Positions 43,037-51,925 are shown, counted from the stretch's first letter. The stretch: DNA of 64,000 nt from JAXLSZ01 sp046330315 (GCA_046330315.1 JAXLSZ010000009.1:1-64000), one strand, 5' to 3'. Numbers and translations are program-made. The notes: a model not told the origin generated them from the sequence alone.

Positions 43037-44152
43037 ATGAGCCGCTTCCGCACCCCGATCCTCTGCCTGGTCCTCGCCGGGGCCCTGGCGCTGCCCTCCG
43101 CCGCCGCCGGCAAGGTCCGGTGGGTGGTCCACGGGGGAGGTTTCGGCCACGGCGTGGGGATCGGCGCCTATGGCGCCTACGGTTACGGCCTCCACGGGGC
43201 CGGCTACAAGCAGATCCTCCGCCACTACTTCCGCCACATCCGGATCGAGCGCGCCGCGCGCCCGCCGCTGGTGCGGGTGCTTTTGGCGATCGAGACGGGC
43301 GACATCCGCTTCAGCGGCGCCACCTCGGCCTGCGGGCGCAGCCTCAACCCCAAGCGCTCCTACCTGGCCCACCGCAACCGCTCCTCGGTGCGGCTGCTCT
43401 CGGCCTCGGGGAAGCTGCTGGCGCGCTGCGGGGGGCGGCTTCGCGCCGACAGCCGCGGCCACGTGGACATTGCCGGGCTCGGCCCCTACCGCGGGGCCCT
43501 GGAGGTGGTGCCGACTCGCAGCGCCGCCGGATCGCTCAACGTGGTCAACAGGCTCAACGTCAACAACTACGCAAAGGGCGTGGTCCCGCGCGAGGTCCCG
43601 CCGAGCTGGCCCGTGGCGACGCTCAGGACCTTTGCGGTGGCGGCGCGCTCGATCGCGCTCTCCACCGACGTCGGCGGCAACGGGTTCGACCTCTACTCCG
43701 ACACCAGGACCCAGGTCTACGGCGGCATGAGCGCGGAGACGGCGCGCACCAACCGCGCGGTCCACGCCACCCGCGGCCAGATCGTCACCTACCGCGGCAG
43801 GGTGGCCCAGACCTTCTACACCTCCTCCACGGGGGGGCGGACGGAGTCGCGCTTCTTGGGCGGGCCGCAGGTCCCCTACCTGGAGAGCGTCAGGGACCCC
43901 TACGACTACTACTCGCCGCTTCACCGCTGGACCTTCCGCTTCTCCCAGGCCGAGATGAACGCCCGGCTGGGCCCCTACGTGCCCGGCGCCCTGACCGGGA
44001 TCCGCGTCACCCAGCGCGGCGACTCGCCGCGGATCGACTACGCGAAGCTGATCGGCACCAGGGGCACCGCGACCGTGCGGGGCGACACGATCGAGTACGC
44101 GCTCGGCCTCTATGACCGCTGGGCCTTCTTCCGGAAGGTCAAGGTTCGCTAG
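43037..44152 (+). CDS. Secreted SpoIID/LytB-domain protein
   Basis: The 371-residue protein has a signal peptide (FRTPILCLVLAGALALPSA). GGGFGHGVGIGAYGAYGYGL is the N-terminal GHG(V/I)GM-like element of SpoIID-related proteins; NNYAKGVVPREVPPSWPVAT and ALRSIALS-type segments (AVAARSIALSTD) are the SpoIID core, and VYGGMSAETARTNRAVHATR follows. SpoIID members are lytic transglycosylases acting on peptidoglycan. The substrate in non-sporulating actinobacteria is unclear. Confidence 0.9.
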   Translation: MSRFRTPILCLVLAGALALPSAAAGKVRWVVHGGGFGHGVGIGAYGAYGYGLHGAGYKQILRHYFRHIRIERAARPPLVRVLLAIETGDIRFSGATSACGRSLNPKRSYLAHRNRSSVRLLSASGKLLARCGGRLRADSRGHVDIAGLGPYRGALEVVPTRSAAGSLNVVNRLNVNNYAKGVVPREVPPSWPVATLRTFAVAARSIALSTDVGGNGFDLYSDTRTQVYGGMSAETARTNRAVHATRGQIVTYRGRVAQTFYTSSTGGRTESRFLGGPQVPYLESVRDPYDYYSPLHRWTFRFSQAEMNARLGPYVPGALTGIRVTQRGDSPRIDYAKLIGTRGTATVRGDTIEYALGLYDRWAFFRKVKVR

Positions 44153-44165
44153 CTGGCCCCATCAA

Positions 44166-44235
44166 CCACACCGAACACACCGAACACACCGAACGTCCCG
44201 GAGTTGTCGCTATGGGGGGTACTCCCGGACGTTCG
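44166..44235. repeat. 46-nt hairpin repeat, family A copy 2, with preceding 9-nt repeats
   Basis: The hairpin is 44190-44235: arm CGAACGTCCCGGAGT, loop TGTCGCTATGGGGGGT, arm ACTCCCGGACGTTCG, with one stem mismatch. Copy 1 at 5491-5536 has the same 15-16-15 layout and loop core GCTAT. Short ACACCGAAC-type repeats lead into it. It lies between the converging SpoIID-like and acyltransferase genes and may be a two-way terminator. Confidence 0.8.
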
Positions 44236-44252
44236 CGGTAGAGGGGGCGCGC

Positions 44253-46289
44253 TCAGTTGGGCGAAGCGGTTGTGGAGGCGCTCGCGGAGCCCGCCGAGGA
44301 CCCGGCCGAGCCCGCCGAGGACCCGGCCGAGCCCGCCTCATTCCGGCCGGGGTCCACCACGCAGTCCGAGCTGTCGGTGCGGTCCACCTTCTCGCCCGCA
44401 GGGAAGGCCTCCAGCAGGGCGTCCGCGATCAGCCTGCTGCGGGCGGCGTAGCCCGGCGTCGTGAAGTGGATCCCGTCGGGGATGAACCACTGGTCCTGGA
44501 CGTCGGAGGCCCAGTCGTAGATCCGCATGTTGGGGTAGCGGTCGCAGGCGGACAGCAGGGTGTCGTTCCACTTCTGCATGTTCGCCTCCGCGTAGGGCCC
44601 GCTGGTCTCCAGCGAGCGCACGTTGACCCATAGCACGGGGTCCCCGGCGGCGGCCGACATCATCCGGTCGATCCGCTGGTTGAGCGTGTAGTTGGATCCC
44701 GCCGCGACGTTCGCCGTCTCGTTGGTCCCCAGTGCCAGCACCCAGCAGCCGTCGAAGCCCTGCTGCTTCCAGGCCACCGCTACGTCGTAGGCATTCGGAT
44801 TGCCCTCGAAGGTCTCGTAGATCGAGCGGGCGCCGGAGACCTCGAGGTGGGCGGTCGTGGCCCCGACCCGCGCGTATTGGGCGGCGATCTGCTGCCTGGG
44901 GTCGGGCAGGTAGTCCGAGGAGACCAGGCCCTCGGAGGTCGAATCCCCGATGTGGACCACGGAATTGCAGACCGTGCGGTTGGCGACCGGCCCGGTGTCC
45001 TTCGCGGTGACCGTCTTGGCGACGGCGATCTCGCCGACCCGAATCGTCTTGTCGGGGTCCCCGCCGACCCCGGCGAGGCCGAGGAACGCCGCGGTCAGGA
45101 CCAGCCCGCAGAAGGCCACCGCCGCCCAGGCGGCGCGCGGGATCCGCTGCCCGCGCCAGCGCCCGCCGCGGGCGCTTCGCAGCGCCCGGCCCAGCGCCCC
45201 GTGGCGAATCGGGTTCTCGACGTAGCGCCAGGAGAGGGCCGCGACGGCGAAGGTGGCGGCGACCTGGGCGATCGCCCGGGGGAGATCCGCGCTGTGGGCG
45301 CCCTCAGGGGTGGTGAGGACGATGATCGGGAAATGCCAGAGGTAGATGCCGTAGGAGCGCTCGCCGATCCAGCGCATCGGCCGGCACCCGACGAGCGGCG
45401 CGAGGCGGGAGGCCGGGTGGGCCAGCGAGGCGACGACCAGCGCCGTGGAGAGCGAGAGCACCAGGAACCCGCCCCGGTAGAGGAAGGGGGTGAACTCCTC
45501 GGTCTGCCAGAACATCAGGAACATAACGCCCAGCCCCAGGAGCCCTGCCCCGTCGATCACTCGCCGGGCGCCGGGGGCGATGTTGGGCCGCAGGCGGCGG
45601 CTCGGCCAGACCATCGCAAGGGCGGCGCCGACCAGCAGCTCCTGGGCGCGGGTGTCGGTCCCGTAGTAGACGCGCGAGGGGTCCAGCCCGGGTGTGAAGA
45701 GCAGGGTCATCACGATCGCCGATACCAGGCCCACGGCGAGTGTCACCCCGGCCAGCCGCGGTCGCACCCCGCTCCGCGGGTTGACCTCGGGGATCAGGCG
45801 GACGGCGACGATCAAGAGCAGCGGCCAGACGATGTAGAACTGCTCCTCGACCGAGAGCGACCAGAGATGGTTGAGGGGCTCGGGGGTCGAGAACTGGGCG
45901 AAGTAGGAGACGTTGTGGAAGATCAGCCACCAGTTGTTGACGTAGAAGATCGCCGAGATCGCCGAGTCGTTGAAGTCGGGGGCCTGGTGGGGGCCGATCA
46001 CCGTCACCCAGGCCATCACCACGATCAGCATCAGGAAGAGGCCCGGCAGCAGGCGCCGGGCGCGGGCGATCCAGAAGGAGCCCAGCTTGATGCCGCCGCG
46101 GGCCACCTGTGCCAGCAGGATGTCGGTGATCAGGTAGCCGCTCAGCGTGAAGAAGACGCCGACTCCGAGCAGCCCGCCCGGGGCCCAGGCGAACTTCAGG
46201 TGGTAGACGACGACCGCCAGCACCGCGATCGCCCGCAGCCCGTCCAGACCAGGCATGTAGCGCGCGCCGCGCTTGACTGGTTCAGGCAT
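44253..46289 (-). CDS. Membrane acyltransferase (OafA type) fused to an SGNH domain
   Basis: The 678-residue protein has an acyltransferase-3 domain of about ten transmembrane helices (YMPGLDGLRAIAVLAVVVYH with the conserved His; RARRLLPGLFLMLIVVMAW). A C-terminal extracytoplasmic SGNH domain follows: VVHIGDSTSEGLVSSDYL, ALGTNETANV, PDGIHFTTPGYAARS. Such proteins O-acetylate cell-surface polysaccharide or peptidoglycan. The last 30 residues are SAG repeats encoded by a 21-nt tandem duplication. Divergent from an SGNH gene at 46430. Confidence 0.92.
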   Translation of the reverse strand: MPEPVKRGARYMPGLDGLRAIAVLAVVVYHLKFAWAPGGLLGVGVFFTLSGYLITDILLAQVARGGIKLGSFWIARARRLLPGLFLMLIVVMAWVTVIGPHQAPDFNDSAISAIFYVNNWWLIFHNVSYFAQFSTPEPLNHLWSLSVEEQFYIVWPLLLIVAVRLIPEVNPRSGVRPRLAGVTLAVGLVSAIVMTLLFTPGLDPSRVYYGTDTRAQELLVGAALAMVWPSRRLRPNIAPGARRVIDGAGLLGLGVMFLMFWQTEEFTPFLYRGGFLVLSLSTALVVASLAHPASRLAPLVGCRPMRWIGERSYGIYLWHFPIIVLTTPEGAHSADLPRAIAQVAATFAVAALSWRYVENPIRHGALGRALRSARGGRWRGQRIPRAAWAAVAFCGLVLTAAFLGLAGVGGDPDKTIRVGEIAVAKTVTAKDTGPVANRTVCNSVVHIGDSTSEGLVSSDYLPDPRQQIAAQYARVGATTAHLEVSGARSIYETFEGNPNAYDVAVAWKQQGFDGCWVLALGTNETANVAAGSNYTLNQRIDRMMSAAAGDPVLWVNVRSLETSGPYAEANMQKWNDTLLSACDRYPNMRIYDWASDVQDQWFIPDGIHFTTPGYAARSRLIADALLEAFPAGEKVDRTDSSDCVVDPGRNEAGSAGSSAGSAGSSAGSASASTTASPN
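44287..44337. repeat. 21-nt in-frame tandem repeat at the acyltransferase gene end
   Basis: GAGCCCGCCGAGGACCCGGC plus C occurs at 44287-44307 and 44308-44328, followed by nine bases of a third copy. It encodes the Ser/Ala/Gly tail on the reverse strand. Confidence 0.85.
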
Positions 46290-46429
46290 GGCGGATCATT
46301 GGCGTCGGGTGGAGGGGTTCGTTGTGCGAGACGGGCCTCGCGCCGGGCCGGGGAGCCGCACTGTGCCGGATTCGGCGGCCCGGCCGCCCGCTCCGGGCGC
46401 CGCCCGTACTTGAAACACTACTCAGCCAG

Positions 46430-47293
46430 ATGATCGTGCGGAGGGCATGGCAGGCGGCCGCATTGATTGGTGCCGCAATGATCCTGGCGCTCGGGCCCGT
46501 CCCGGCGGGCGCGGCCGTCACCGAGCAGGAGGGGCCGCCCGCGGCCAGCGCCGGCATCCCCGGGGGGCTGCCGCCGGTGGGCGCCACGGGGAGCCCCCAG
46601 GCGGGCTCCGGCGTGCTGGTGGTCGGCGACAGCCTCGAGGTGCTGACCTCCCCCTACCTGAAGCGCTTCCTCCCCGGGGTCCGCCTCACCGTCAACGCGG
46701 TCGGCGGCTACAACAGCTACCAGATCTATGACCTCTTCCGCGAGAGCTATGACCCCTCGCAGTCGGTGATCGTCTTCGACGCCGGCACCAACGACAACCC
46801 CGCCTATCCCCAGATCCTCGCCGGCAACCTGCAGAAGGTCGCGGCGACGGTGGGCAGCCGCTGCATGGTCGTGCCGACCATCCACGGCTTCACGGTCAAC
46901 GGGGTGGACAACCGCGGCAAGAACGCGGTGGTCCACGCCTTCGCGGCCTCGCGTCCGGGGACCCAGGTGCCCGATTGGGCGACGATCGCCAACACCCAGC
47001 CCCAGCTGATGCAGTCCGACGACCTGCACCCGACCCCGGCCGGGGCCAACGTCCGTGCCCAGCTGATCGCCCAGGCCGTGATGGCCTGCATGATCCCCGC
47101 GGTGCCGGCGTCGGCGGCCGCACCGCCCCCAAGGCCCAGGCTGACACCCGCCGAGCGCCTCGCCCGGGCCCGCATGCGCCGTGCCGAGCACGTGCTCGCG
47201 GCGGTCGCCGACCACCTGGCCGGCTCCGCCGAGGGCCAGGGGGCCGCCCTGGGGAGGCTGCTGGGCGCGATCTCCGATTCGGTCAACGGATAG
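46430..47293 (+). CDS. Secreted SGNH-type hydrolase
   Basis: ATG 46430 gives 287 residues with a signal peptide (RRAWQAAALIGAAMILALGP). SGNH blocks: VLVVGDSLEVLTSPYLKRF with the Ser, VFDAGTNDNPAYPQ with Gly/Asn, and SDDLHPTPAGANV with Asp and His. The blocks resemble the C-terminal domain of the acyltransferase encoded divergently, so both may act on the same surface glycan. The C-terminal about 50 residues form a helical tail. Confidence 0.85.
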   Translation: MIVRRAWQAAALIGAAMILALGPVPAGAAVTEQEGPPAASAGIPGGLPPVGATGSPQAGSGVLVVGDSLEVLTSPYLKRFLPGVRLTVNAVGGYNSYQIYDLFRESYDPSQSVIVFDAGTNDNPAYPQILAGNLQKVAATVGSRCMVVPTIHGFTVNGVDNRGKNAVVHAFAASRPGTQVPDWATIANTQPQLMQSDDLHPTPAGANVRAQLIAQAVMACMIPAVPASAAAPPPRPRLTPAERLARARMRRAEHVLAAVADHLAGSAEGQGAALGRLLGAISDSVNG

Positions 47294-47331
47294 ATCCCGC
47301 CGGTCACCCGCCGGAGGGGAGCCGACCAAGA

Positions 47332-47358
47332 CCGAGGCCCGGCGGAGCCGGGCCTCGG
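47332..47358. terminator. Strong GC hairpin between converging genes
   Basis: CCGAGGCCCGGC pairs perfectly over 12 bp with GCCGGGCCTCGG around a three-base loop. It lies between the SGNH gene and the reverse-strand SHOCT-type gene. Confidence 0.7.
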
Positions 47359-47398
47359 GACAGCATGCGGGCCGAACCCGCCGGGGCGCGGTTCGTGG

Positions 47399-47809
47399 CT
47401 AGGAGCCCTTCAGCGCCTTGGTCTTGATCTGGTCGAACTCCTCCTGGCTGATCGACCCGGCGTCTAGAAGGCTCTTCGCGGTGTCGATCTCGCTGGCCGG
47501 GCCACCCGTGCCGGCGGCTTCACGGACCCGCTCGTCGAAGACCTTCTCCGCAGCCTGCTGCTGCTTGGCGCTTCGCTCGGCGATCCCCTCGTGGTAGGCG
47601 ATCAGGTAGATCAGCACCCCGAAGAGGGGGATGATGATCACGAAGACGATCCAGACGGCCTTCGCGAACCCGCCGATGTCGTGGCGGCGGAAGACGTCGG
47701 CGAAGACCGCGATCACCAGCCAGATCCAGAGGATGAAGCCGACGAACACCAGCATCGACCAGAGGATGTTCAGGAACGGATAGTCGGTTGCCAGAGGCAG
47801 CAAGGTCAT
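47399..47809 (-). CDS. Phospholipase D-nuclease N-terminal-type membrane protein with SHOCT motif
   Basis: The start is ATG 47809, giving 136 residues; a longer reading to 47887 lacks support. Two transmembrane helices (ILWSMLVFVGFILWIWLVIA and FAKAVWIVFVIIIPLFGVLI) enclose FADVFRRHDIGG, the PLDc_N pattern. A coiled segment follows, and the end SLLDAGSISQEEFDQIKTKA is a SHOCT oligomerisation motif. Function unknown. It is the last host gene before the island. Confidence 0.87.
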   Translation of the reverse strand: MTLLPLATDYPFLNILWSMLVFVGFILWIWLVIAVFADVFRRHDIGGFAKAVWIVFVIIIPLFGVLIYLIAYHEGIAERSAKQQQAAEKVFDERVREAAGTGGPASEIDTAKSLLDAGSISQEEFDQIKTKALKGS

Positions 47810-47946
47810 CTCCAATCGTTGCCGACTTTTCTCACGGCGGGCATCTTGGCACTTCCGCCGGGCGCCGGGCTTTGCGGTGCCCAGCACCCCCGCCGAACTT
47901 CAAGTTCCGGCTGACATACAGCGGTTAGATGAAGCTCGGCAGGGAC

Positions 47947-47984
47947 CTACAGCCCCATCTGCTTGCCGAGGATCTCCTTCATGA
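47947..47984. repeat. attL of the island, 38-bp direct repeat
   Basis: Begins CTACAGCCCC and ends CTTCATGA; identical to 58365-58402. On the reverse strand it encodes MKEILGKQMGL and the stop of an acyl-CoA dehydrogenase, i.e. the original gene end displaced by integration. Confidence 0.9.
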
Positions 47985-48099
47985 GACTCGCGAGTGAACA
48001 GGGCGGACACGCGAGATCAGGCGAAGGCACAATTCCCGAGCAATTGGAGCTGTTCGGGCATGACAGCGATGACCAGCCCTGATCGCCGTTGCCCGGTCT

Positions 48100-48121
48100 G
48101 ATGTGTCCGTCTTGTGTCCGC
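48100..48121. repeat. Left arm-type repeat of the integrase
   Basis: GATGTGTCCG, two bases, TTGTGTCCGC. It matches 58297-58318 except for the two central bases and contains TGTGTCCG twice. One copy near each island end suggests integrase or excisionase arm sites. Confidence 0.55.
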
Positions 48122-48168
48122 GTTGGCACCTTTGAATGCCAACGTGATCGGATCGAGCGAGTAGTCTG

Positions 48169-48393
48169 ATGTCCGAGATGGAAGGGACGCTGCGACTCCG
48201 CATCGAGTACGAGGAAGGGGACGACGGCTGGGTGATCGCACAGATCCCCGCAGTCCCTGGCGCGATGAGCCAGGGAAGCACCCGCGACGAGGCGCGAGAG
48301 AACGTCCTCGACGCGCTTCAGCTGCTGCTCAGCCCTGAGCCGGCCGCCGAAGCCGGAGAGGCCGAGTCGGTTGAGCTGACAGTCATTCGGTGA
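48169..48393 (+). CDS. hicB: HicB-like antitoxin
   Basis: The 74-residue product has the HicB partial-RNase-H fold: LRIEYEEGDDGWVIAQIPAV, then PGAMSQGSTRDEARENVLDA. The C-terminus (SVELTVIR) lacks the usual DNA-binding helices of longer HicB proteins. It is followed with a GTGA overlap by hicA, so it is the antitoxin of a HicAB-type pair. Order antitoxin-toxin is the reverse of the classical hicA-hicB order. Confidence 0.8.
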   Translation: MSEMEGTLRLRIEYEEGDDGWVIAQIPAVPGAMSQGSTRDEARENVLDALQLLLSPEPAAEAGEAESVELTVIR

Positions 48394-48584
48394 AGCGGCG
48401 CGACCTCGAGCGCCATTTGCGCGCTCAGGGTTGCCGAAATATCGACGAGGGAGGCAACCACACCCGCTGGGGTGGACCAGGCGGCGCCAGAAGCGCGGTG
48501 CCGCGACACCGCGAGATCGACTGACGGCTGGCGAGGAAGATCTGTCGGCAGCTCGGGATCGCCGCCCCAAAGAAGGGCCGCTAG
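48390..48584 (+). pseudogene. hicA: HicA-like toxin interrupted by in-frame TGA
   Basis: GTG 48390 overlaps the hicB stop. The frame reads as a HicA mRNA interferase: KRRDLERHLRAQGC, then the catalytic-His segment GGNHTRW and PRHREID, and stops at TGA 48522. The same frame continues with RLARKICRQLGIAAP, the conserved HicA ending, to TAG 48582. One substitution thus cuts the C-terminal helix. The truncated 44-residue product may be inactive, relieving the need for antitoxin. Confidence 0.8.
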
Positions 48585-48612
48585 GCCCCGATAATTTGCT
48601 CGGGGCGGCCGC

Positions 48613-49170
48613 TCATCGCTTCGGCACCAGGGTCTGCGCGAGGGCTCCGCTTCGGAAGCGTTCCTCTTCGACGACGTCGAGCTTCAGGTGCTCATCCAGC
48701 TGGGCGAATGGGCTGTGGCCCGCGCCGATCGCAATGGGGATCGTCGACAGCTGGTATTCGTCCACGAGACCCAGGCGAGTCAGCGACTTGGCGAAGTTGG
48801 GACCGCCGTGGACCAGGACCGTCCCTCCGTCGTCCCGGGCCTTCAGCTCCGCGATCTCCGCGCTCAGGTCCCCGGCGAAGATCTCGGCCGGTCCCCATGC
48901 CGCCTTCTCCAGGGTGTGGGAGAAGACAGCCTTCGGCTTCTCGTTCATCGCGGTTGCGATCGGTCCCTCGGACGCGGTCCAGTGCGGGCCCATGATCTCG
49001 TAGCTCCGGCGGCCCATCACGTGAACGCCGGCCTCCTCGAGCGCGCGGAGGCTCCACTCACTCGAATCGTCGCCGAACCACTCAAACATCCATTCATGGG
49101 TCCCGTCGGGGCTGGTGGCAAAGCCGTCGAGAGACAGGACCATTTTGAGAATCACTTTTCTATCGCTCAT
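48613..49170 (-). CDS. RibD/dihydrofolate-reductase-like protein
   Basis: ATG 49170 gives 185 residues. The family pattern is clear: VILKMVLSLDGFATSPDGTH, VHVMGRRSYEIMG, VFSHTLEKAAWGPAEIFAGD, GGTVLVHGGPNFAKSLTRLG and VDEYQLSTIPIAIGAGHSPF. It is a stand-alone RibD C-terminal domain protein of a common actinobacterial group, NADPH-binding with unknown substrate. The IS3-type element 1 sits just upstream of its start and may alter its expression. Confidence 0.88.
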   Translation of the reverse strand: MSDRKVILKMVLSLDGFATSPDGTHEWMFEWFGDDSSEWSLRALEEAGVHVMGRRSYEIMGPHWTASEGPIATAMNEKPKAVFSHTLEKAAWGPAEIFAGDLSAEIAELKARDDGGTVLVHGGPNFAKSLTRLGLVDEYQLSTIPIAIGAGHSPFAQLDEHLKLDVVEEERFRSGALAQTLVPKR

Positions 49171-49231
49171 GGAGAGAGACCTACCCTCTGCGGCGCACCC
49201 GGATAACCGGACACTTCTCTGAACAAATCGA

Positions 49232-50107
49232 TCATGCCATGACCTGCGCGAGCAGGTGCTCGCGCGCCTCGATCGGCGTGCGGTATCCGTGCCGCTCGAG
49301 CAGCCACTCGCTGCTGTAGAGGGGGCCGAAACCACGGACGGCGGCCCGCAGCTGCTCGAAGGTCTCGAAGCGACGGATCCAGAGCAGCTGCTCCTTGAGG
49401 ACCTGGATCGCCCGCTCGGCGCAGCCGTTGGTCTCGGGCTCGTAGTGGTAGGCCGGTGAGCGGGCGATCCCCAGGTGGTCGATCTCGGCCTGGTAGTGGT
49501 GAGAGCGAAAGCAGGGACCGCCGTCGTAGCGAAGCGCCAGCCCCGAGGCGACCGCGGCCTCCACGGAGCCGAAGCGCTCGGCGGTGACCTCGCGCAGCAG
49601 ATCGGCGGCGGCGGAGCGGTTCATCCGCGCAGCCGCATCGAAGAAGAGCTCGCCCGAGCCGTGGTCGACGATGCAGAAGACCGCGCAGCGACCGTCGCGA
49701 TCTGACCATCCCTCGGTCGCATCGGTCGCCCAGAGCGTGTCGGGTGCCTCGACCGTGATCGTGCCCTCGTGCAGGCGCGCTGCGCGCTTTCTGACCTGCG
49801 GGGTTGGCGCGAGGACGCCGTCCTCGCGCATCAGCCGCAGGACCCGCTTGCGGGCGGTCCTGGTGCCGCGGCGCCGCAGCCGGGCCCAGACCTTGCGGTG
49901 GCCCTCGCCGGTGAAGGGCGAGGTCTCGATCACGGCGTGGATCTCTGCCCGCAGCTCGGCGTCGGGCATCGCTCCGACCGGGCCCCGCTTTCGGGTCGGG
50001 GTGGCGCGGCCCTGGCGCCGCCGCCGGCGGCGCTCGCAGGCGGCCGAGCGCGAGACGCCGGCGATCCGACAGACCGCGGCGAGAGGGATCTCCTTCTCCT
50101 CGCTCAC
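49232..50107 (-). CDS. IS3-family transposase OrfB (DDE integrase core)
   Basis: The 291-residue product has HTH-like KEIPLAAVCRIAGVSRSAAC, the helical GHRKVWARLRRRGTRTARKR, then the DDE core: TLWATDATEGWSDRDGRCAV with the first Asp, LRYDGGPCFRSHHYQAEIDH with the second, and YEPETNGCAERAIQVLKEQL with Glu. GTG 50107 overlaps the orfA stop as GTGA. The frame is intact, so it may still be active. Confidence 0.9.
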   Translation of the reverse strand: MSEEKEIPLAAVCRIAGVSRSAACERRRRRRQGRATPTRKRGPVGAMPDAELRAEIHAVIETSPFTGEGHRKVWARLRRRGTRTARKRVLRLMREDGVLAPTPQVRKRAARLHEGTITVEAPDTLWATDATEGWSDRDGRCAVFCIVDHGSGELFFDAAARMNRSAAADLLREVTAERFGSVEAAVASGLALRYDGGPCFRSHHYQAEIDHLGIARSPAYHYEPETNGCAERAIQVLKEQLLWIRRFETFEQLRAAVRGFGPLYSSEWLLERHGYRTPIEAREHLLAQVMA

Positions 50108-50487
50108 CGCGAGCGCCTCGGCGACTGAGGACCCCCCTTTTTCTCCAGCAGGGCCCGGAGGGTGTCGATCTCGATCGCCTGCTCGCCGATCTTTCGCTGA
50201 GCGTCGGCTAAGCCGCGCTCCTCGGGGGACGCCGGTCTTGCCTTCAGGCCCTCGCGCCCGGCCCGCAGGAACTCGTCTCGCCAGCGGCTGATCTGCCCGG
50301 CGGGCTGGCCTGCCTCGCGGGCGAGCCCGTCAAGCGACTCGCCCCGCAGCAGGCGCAGCACGACCTCCTCCTTGCGCCGCGCCGACCAGCGCACCTCCCG
50401 CTTGCCTTCGGCTGCGCTCCCGGCGCGCTGGTCGCCATGGGGCTCTCCGACGTCCTCTGACACCCGGTCCTCCGTTGTAGGTGACAC
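50104..50487 (-). CDS. IS3-family OrfA (HTH protein)
   Basis: The 127-residue protein has a helix-turn-helix (RRKEEVVLRLLRGESLDGLA, then QPAGQISRWRDEFLRAGREG) and a coiled coil or leucine zipper (LADAQRKIGEQAIEIDTLRA). It is the DNA-binding subunit that joins OrfB, usually by a frameshift; here a GTGA overlap could give coupling instead. Confidence 0.88.
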   Translation of the reverse strand: MSPTTEDRVSEDVGEPHGDQRAGSAAEGKREVRWSARRKEEVVLRLLRGESLDGLAREAGQPAGQISRWRDEFLRAGREGLKARPASPEERGLADAQRKIGEQAIEIDTLRALLEKKGGPQSPRRSR

Positions 50488-50645
50488 CCGACACCTCCGT
50501 GTCTAATTGGGTGTCCGGTCGGAACCGGGTGCGGGGGATGCTCAGCCAATTCTCACAGCCCTGACCTGCTCCCCACCGGCGCAGTGCAACTCGCAGGAAA
50601 TCTCTGTGTTATGTCCATAGTCGTTCTCAAGCGCAGGAGACGCAG

Positions 50646-51925
50646 ATGCCTCGATCGTCAAAGTTGTTCCGCCTTGGTTGGCAGGTTAGTCTCGCAACTG
50701 TCCTTTTGACTGCCGTGCCGGCAGTGGCGGCCGCCCCGCGTCCGGGATTGCTCGACCCTTCGTTCGGCGGCGACGGCATCGTCCTCAAGGCCTTCGGGCG
50801 AGGGTCCCAGGCCTACGATGTGGCGGCCCAGGGCAGGAAGGTCGTTGTCGCGGGCGTCGTGCACGGCGACCTCACGGTCGCGCGCTTTCGTGCTGATGGC
50901 ACGCCGGACCCGTCGTTCGGCAGCGGCGACGGGTTCACGAGCATCCATGACGGTGCCTTCTCAACCGCGAACGCGGTTGTGGTCGGCGGCAGTGGCAAGA
51001 TCGCCGTCTCGGGCAGCTCGGATGAGGACTTTCTCGTGGCACGATTCACAGCCAACGGGACGCCGGACGCCGTATTCGGCGGGGGAACGGGTGTTGTGAC
51101 GACGCCCGTAGGGACCGGTTCAGAGGTTGTCCCACTTCTCGTAGAAATTTGAACGGCGGTCCTCCCGCCCGGGACCAGCTCCGACGGCTTCACGCTGATC
51201 CGGTACAGGGTCGATGGCTCACTGGACCCTGCCTTCGGGGGCGGGGATGGCATCGTCACCACCAACGCAAACGCCAGGCCCACTTATCCCGCCGTCGGTT
51301 CCGTATACGGACTAGCCACAGACCCTAAAGGAAGGCTGATCGCTGCCGGAGACGGCGCCAACGCGATGTGCGGAGCTGTGTGCGGCCCGAACAACGTCGC
51401 TATTGCCCGCTACCGCGCGGATGGCTCACTCGATCCGGGCTTCGGGGGTGGCGATGGCCTCTTCATCCTCCGCAACAGAAACGCGGGACTCAAATCCGTC
51501 GCCCTAAGCGACGCCGGGCGGATCATCGCTGCGGGCTCCGCCAAGGGAACCGCCTTCGTCCTTGCACTGAGCAAACGCGGCCGCAGGCTCCGCGGATTTG
51601 TGACCCGTGGTCTTCAGAACAAAGTCAATGGCACCTCACGTGCAACAGGTGTGGCCATCGATCACGGCGGCAGGATCGTGATCGGGGGGTCGATTGGCCG
51701 TAAGAGAGGCTTCGTCGCACGCCTCAATCCGAATGGAACGCCCGACAGCGGCTTTGGACGACGTCGGGGCTTGACACCCATCAGCCTTGGCGCGCAGACC
51801 AAGGCATATTTCTCCGGCGGGATCGCCCTCGACCGACACGCCAACATCCTGACCGCTGGCGGCGTTTATTCCGCGGGACGGCCCGCCCGCTTTGCGCTTG
51901 CCCGGTACGGCGGTGCCGACCTTCC
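50646..51925 (+). pseudogene. Delta-60-repeat secreted protein, N-terminal part, broken
   Basis: An AGGAGA site precedes ATG 50646 and a signal peptide (FRLGWQVSLATVLLTAVPAV). Beta-propeller-like repeats of the delta-60 type follow: LDPSFGGDGIVLKAFGRG, LTVARFRADGTPDPSFGSGD, FLVARFTANGTPDAVFGGGT. The frame stops at TGA 51150 but continues unchanged (RYRVDGSLDPAFGGGDG) to 51925, where the IS1380-type element cuts it and supplies the TAG at 51927. The rest of the gene is at 53572-53618 and 54913-56144. Such proteins are surface or secreted repeats of unknown function. Confidence 0.82.

Larger units (their letters stand above)
47810..48168. other. Left boundary of island: host flank, attL, integrase arm site
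   Basis: No independent gene is seen. It holds host sequence to 47946, attL (47947-47984), an open frame of 33 codons from ATG 47981 to TGA 48080-48082 that joins the integrase frame in the circular form, and an arm-type repeat (48100-48121). The rest up to 48168 probably contains the hicB promoter, which I could not fix. Confidence 0.6.
49206..50519. mobile_element. IS3-family insertion sequence 1
   Basis: ACCGGACAC at 49206-49214 faces GTGTCCGGT at 50511-50519. Within are overlapping orfA and orfB on the reverse strand. Length is about 1.3 kb, as usual for the family. No target duplication was recognised, so the boundaries are approximate. Confidence 0.8.

Noticed and set aside
47947..47984. 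tRNA gene as the attachment site
   Set aside because: No cloverleaf or anticodon pattern is present; the repeat is the protein-coding end of an acyl-CoA dehydrogenase gene.
48522..48524. Selenocysteine recoding of TGA in hicA
   Set aside because: No SECIS-like hairpin was seen directly after the codon and HicA has no Sec position in the family.
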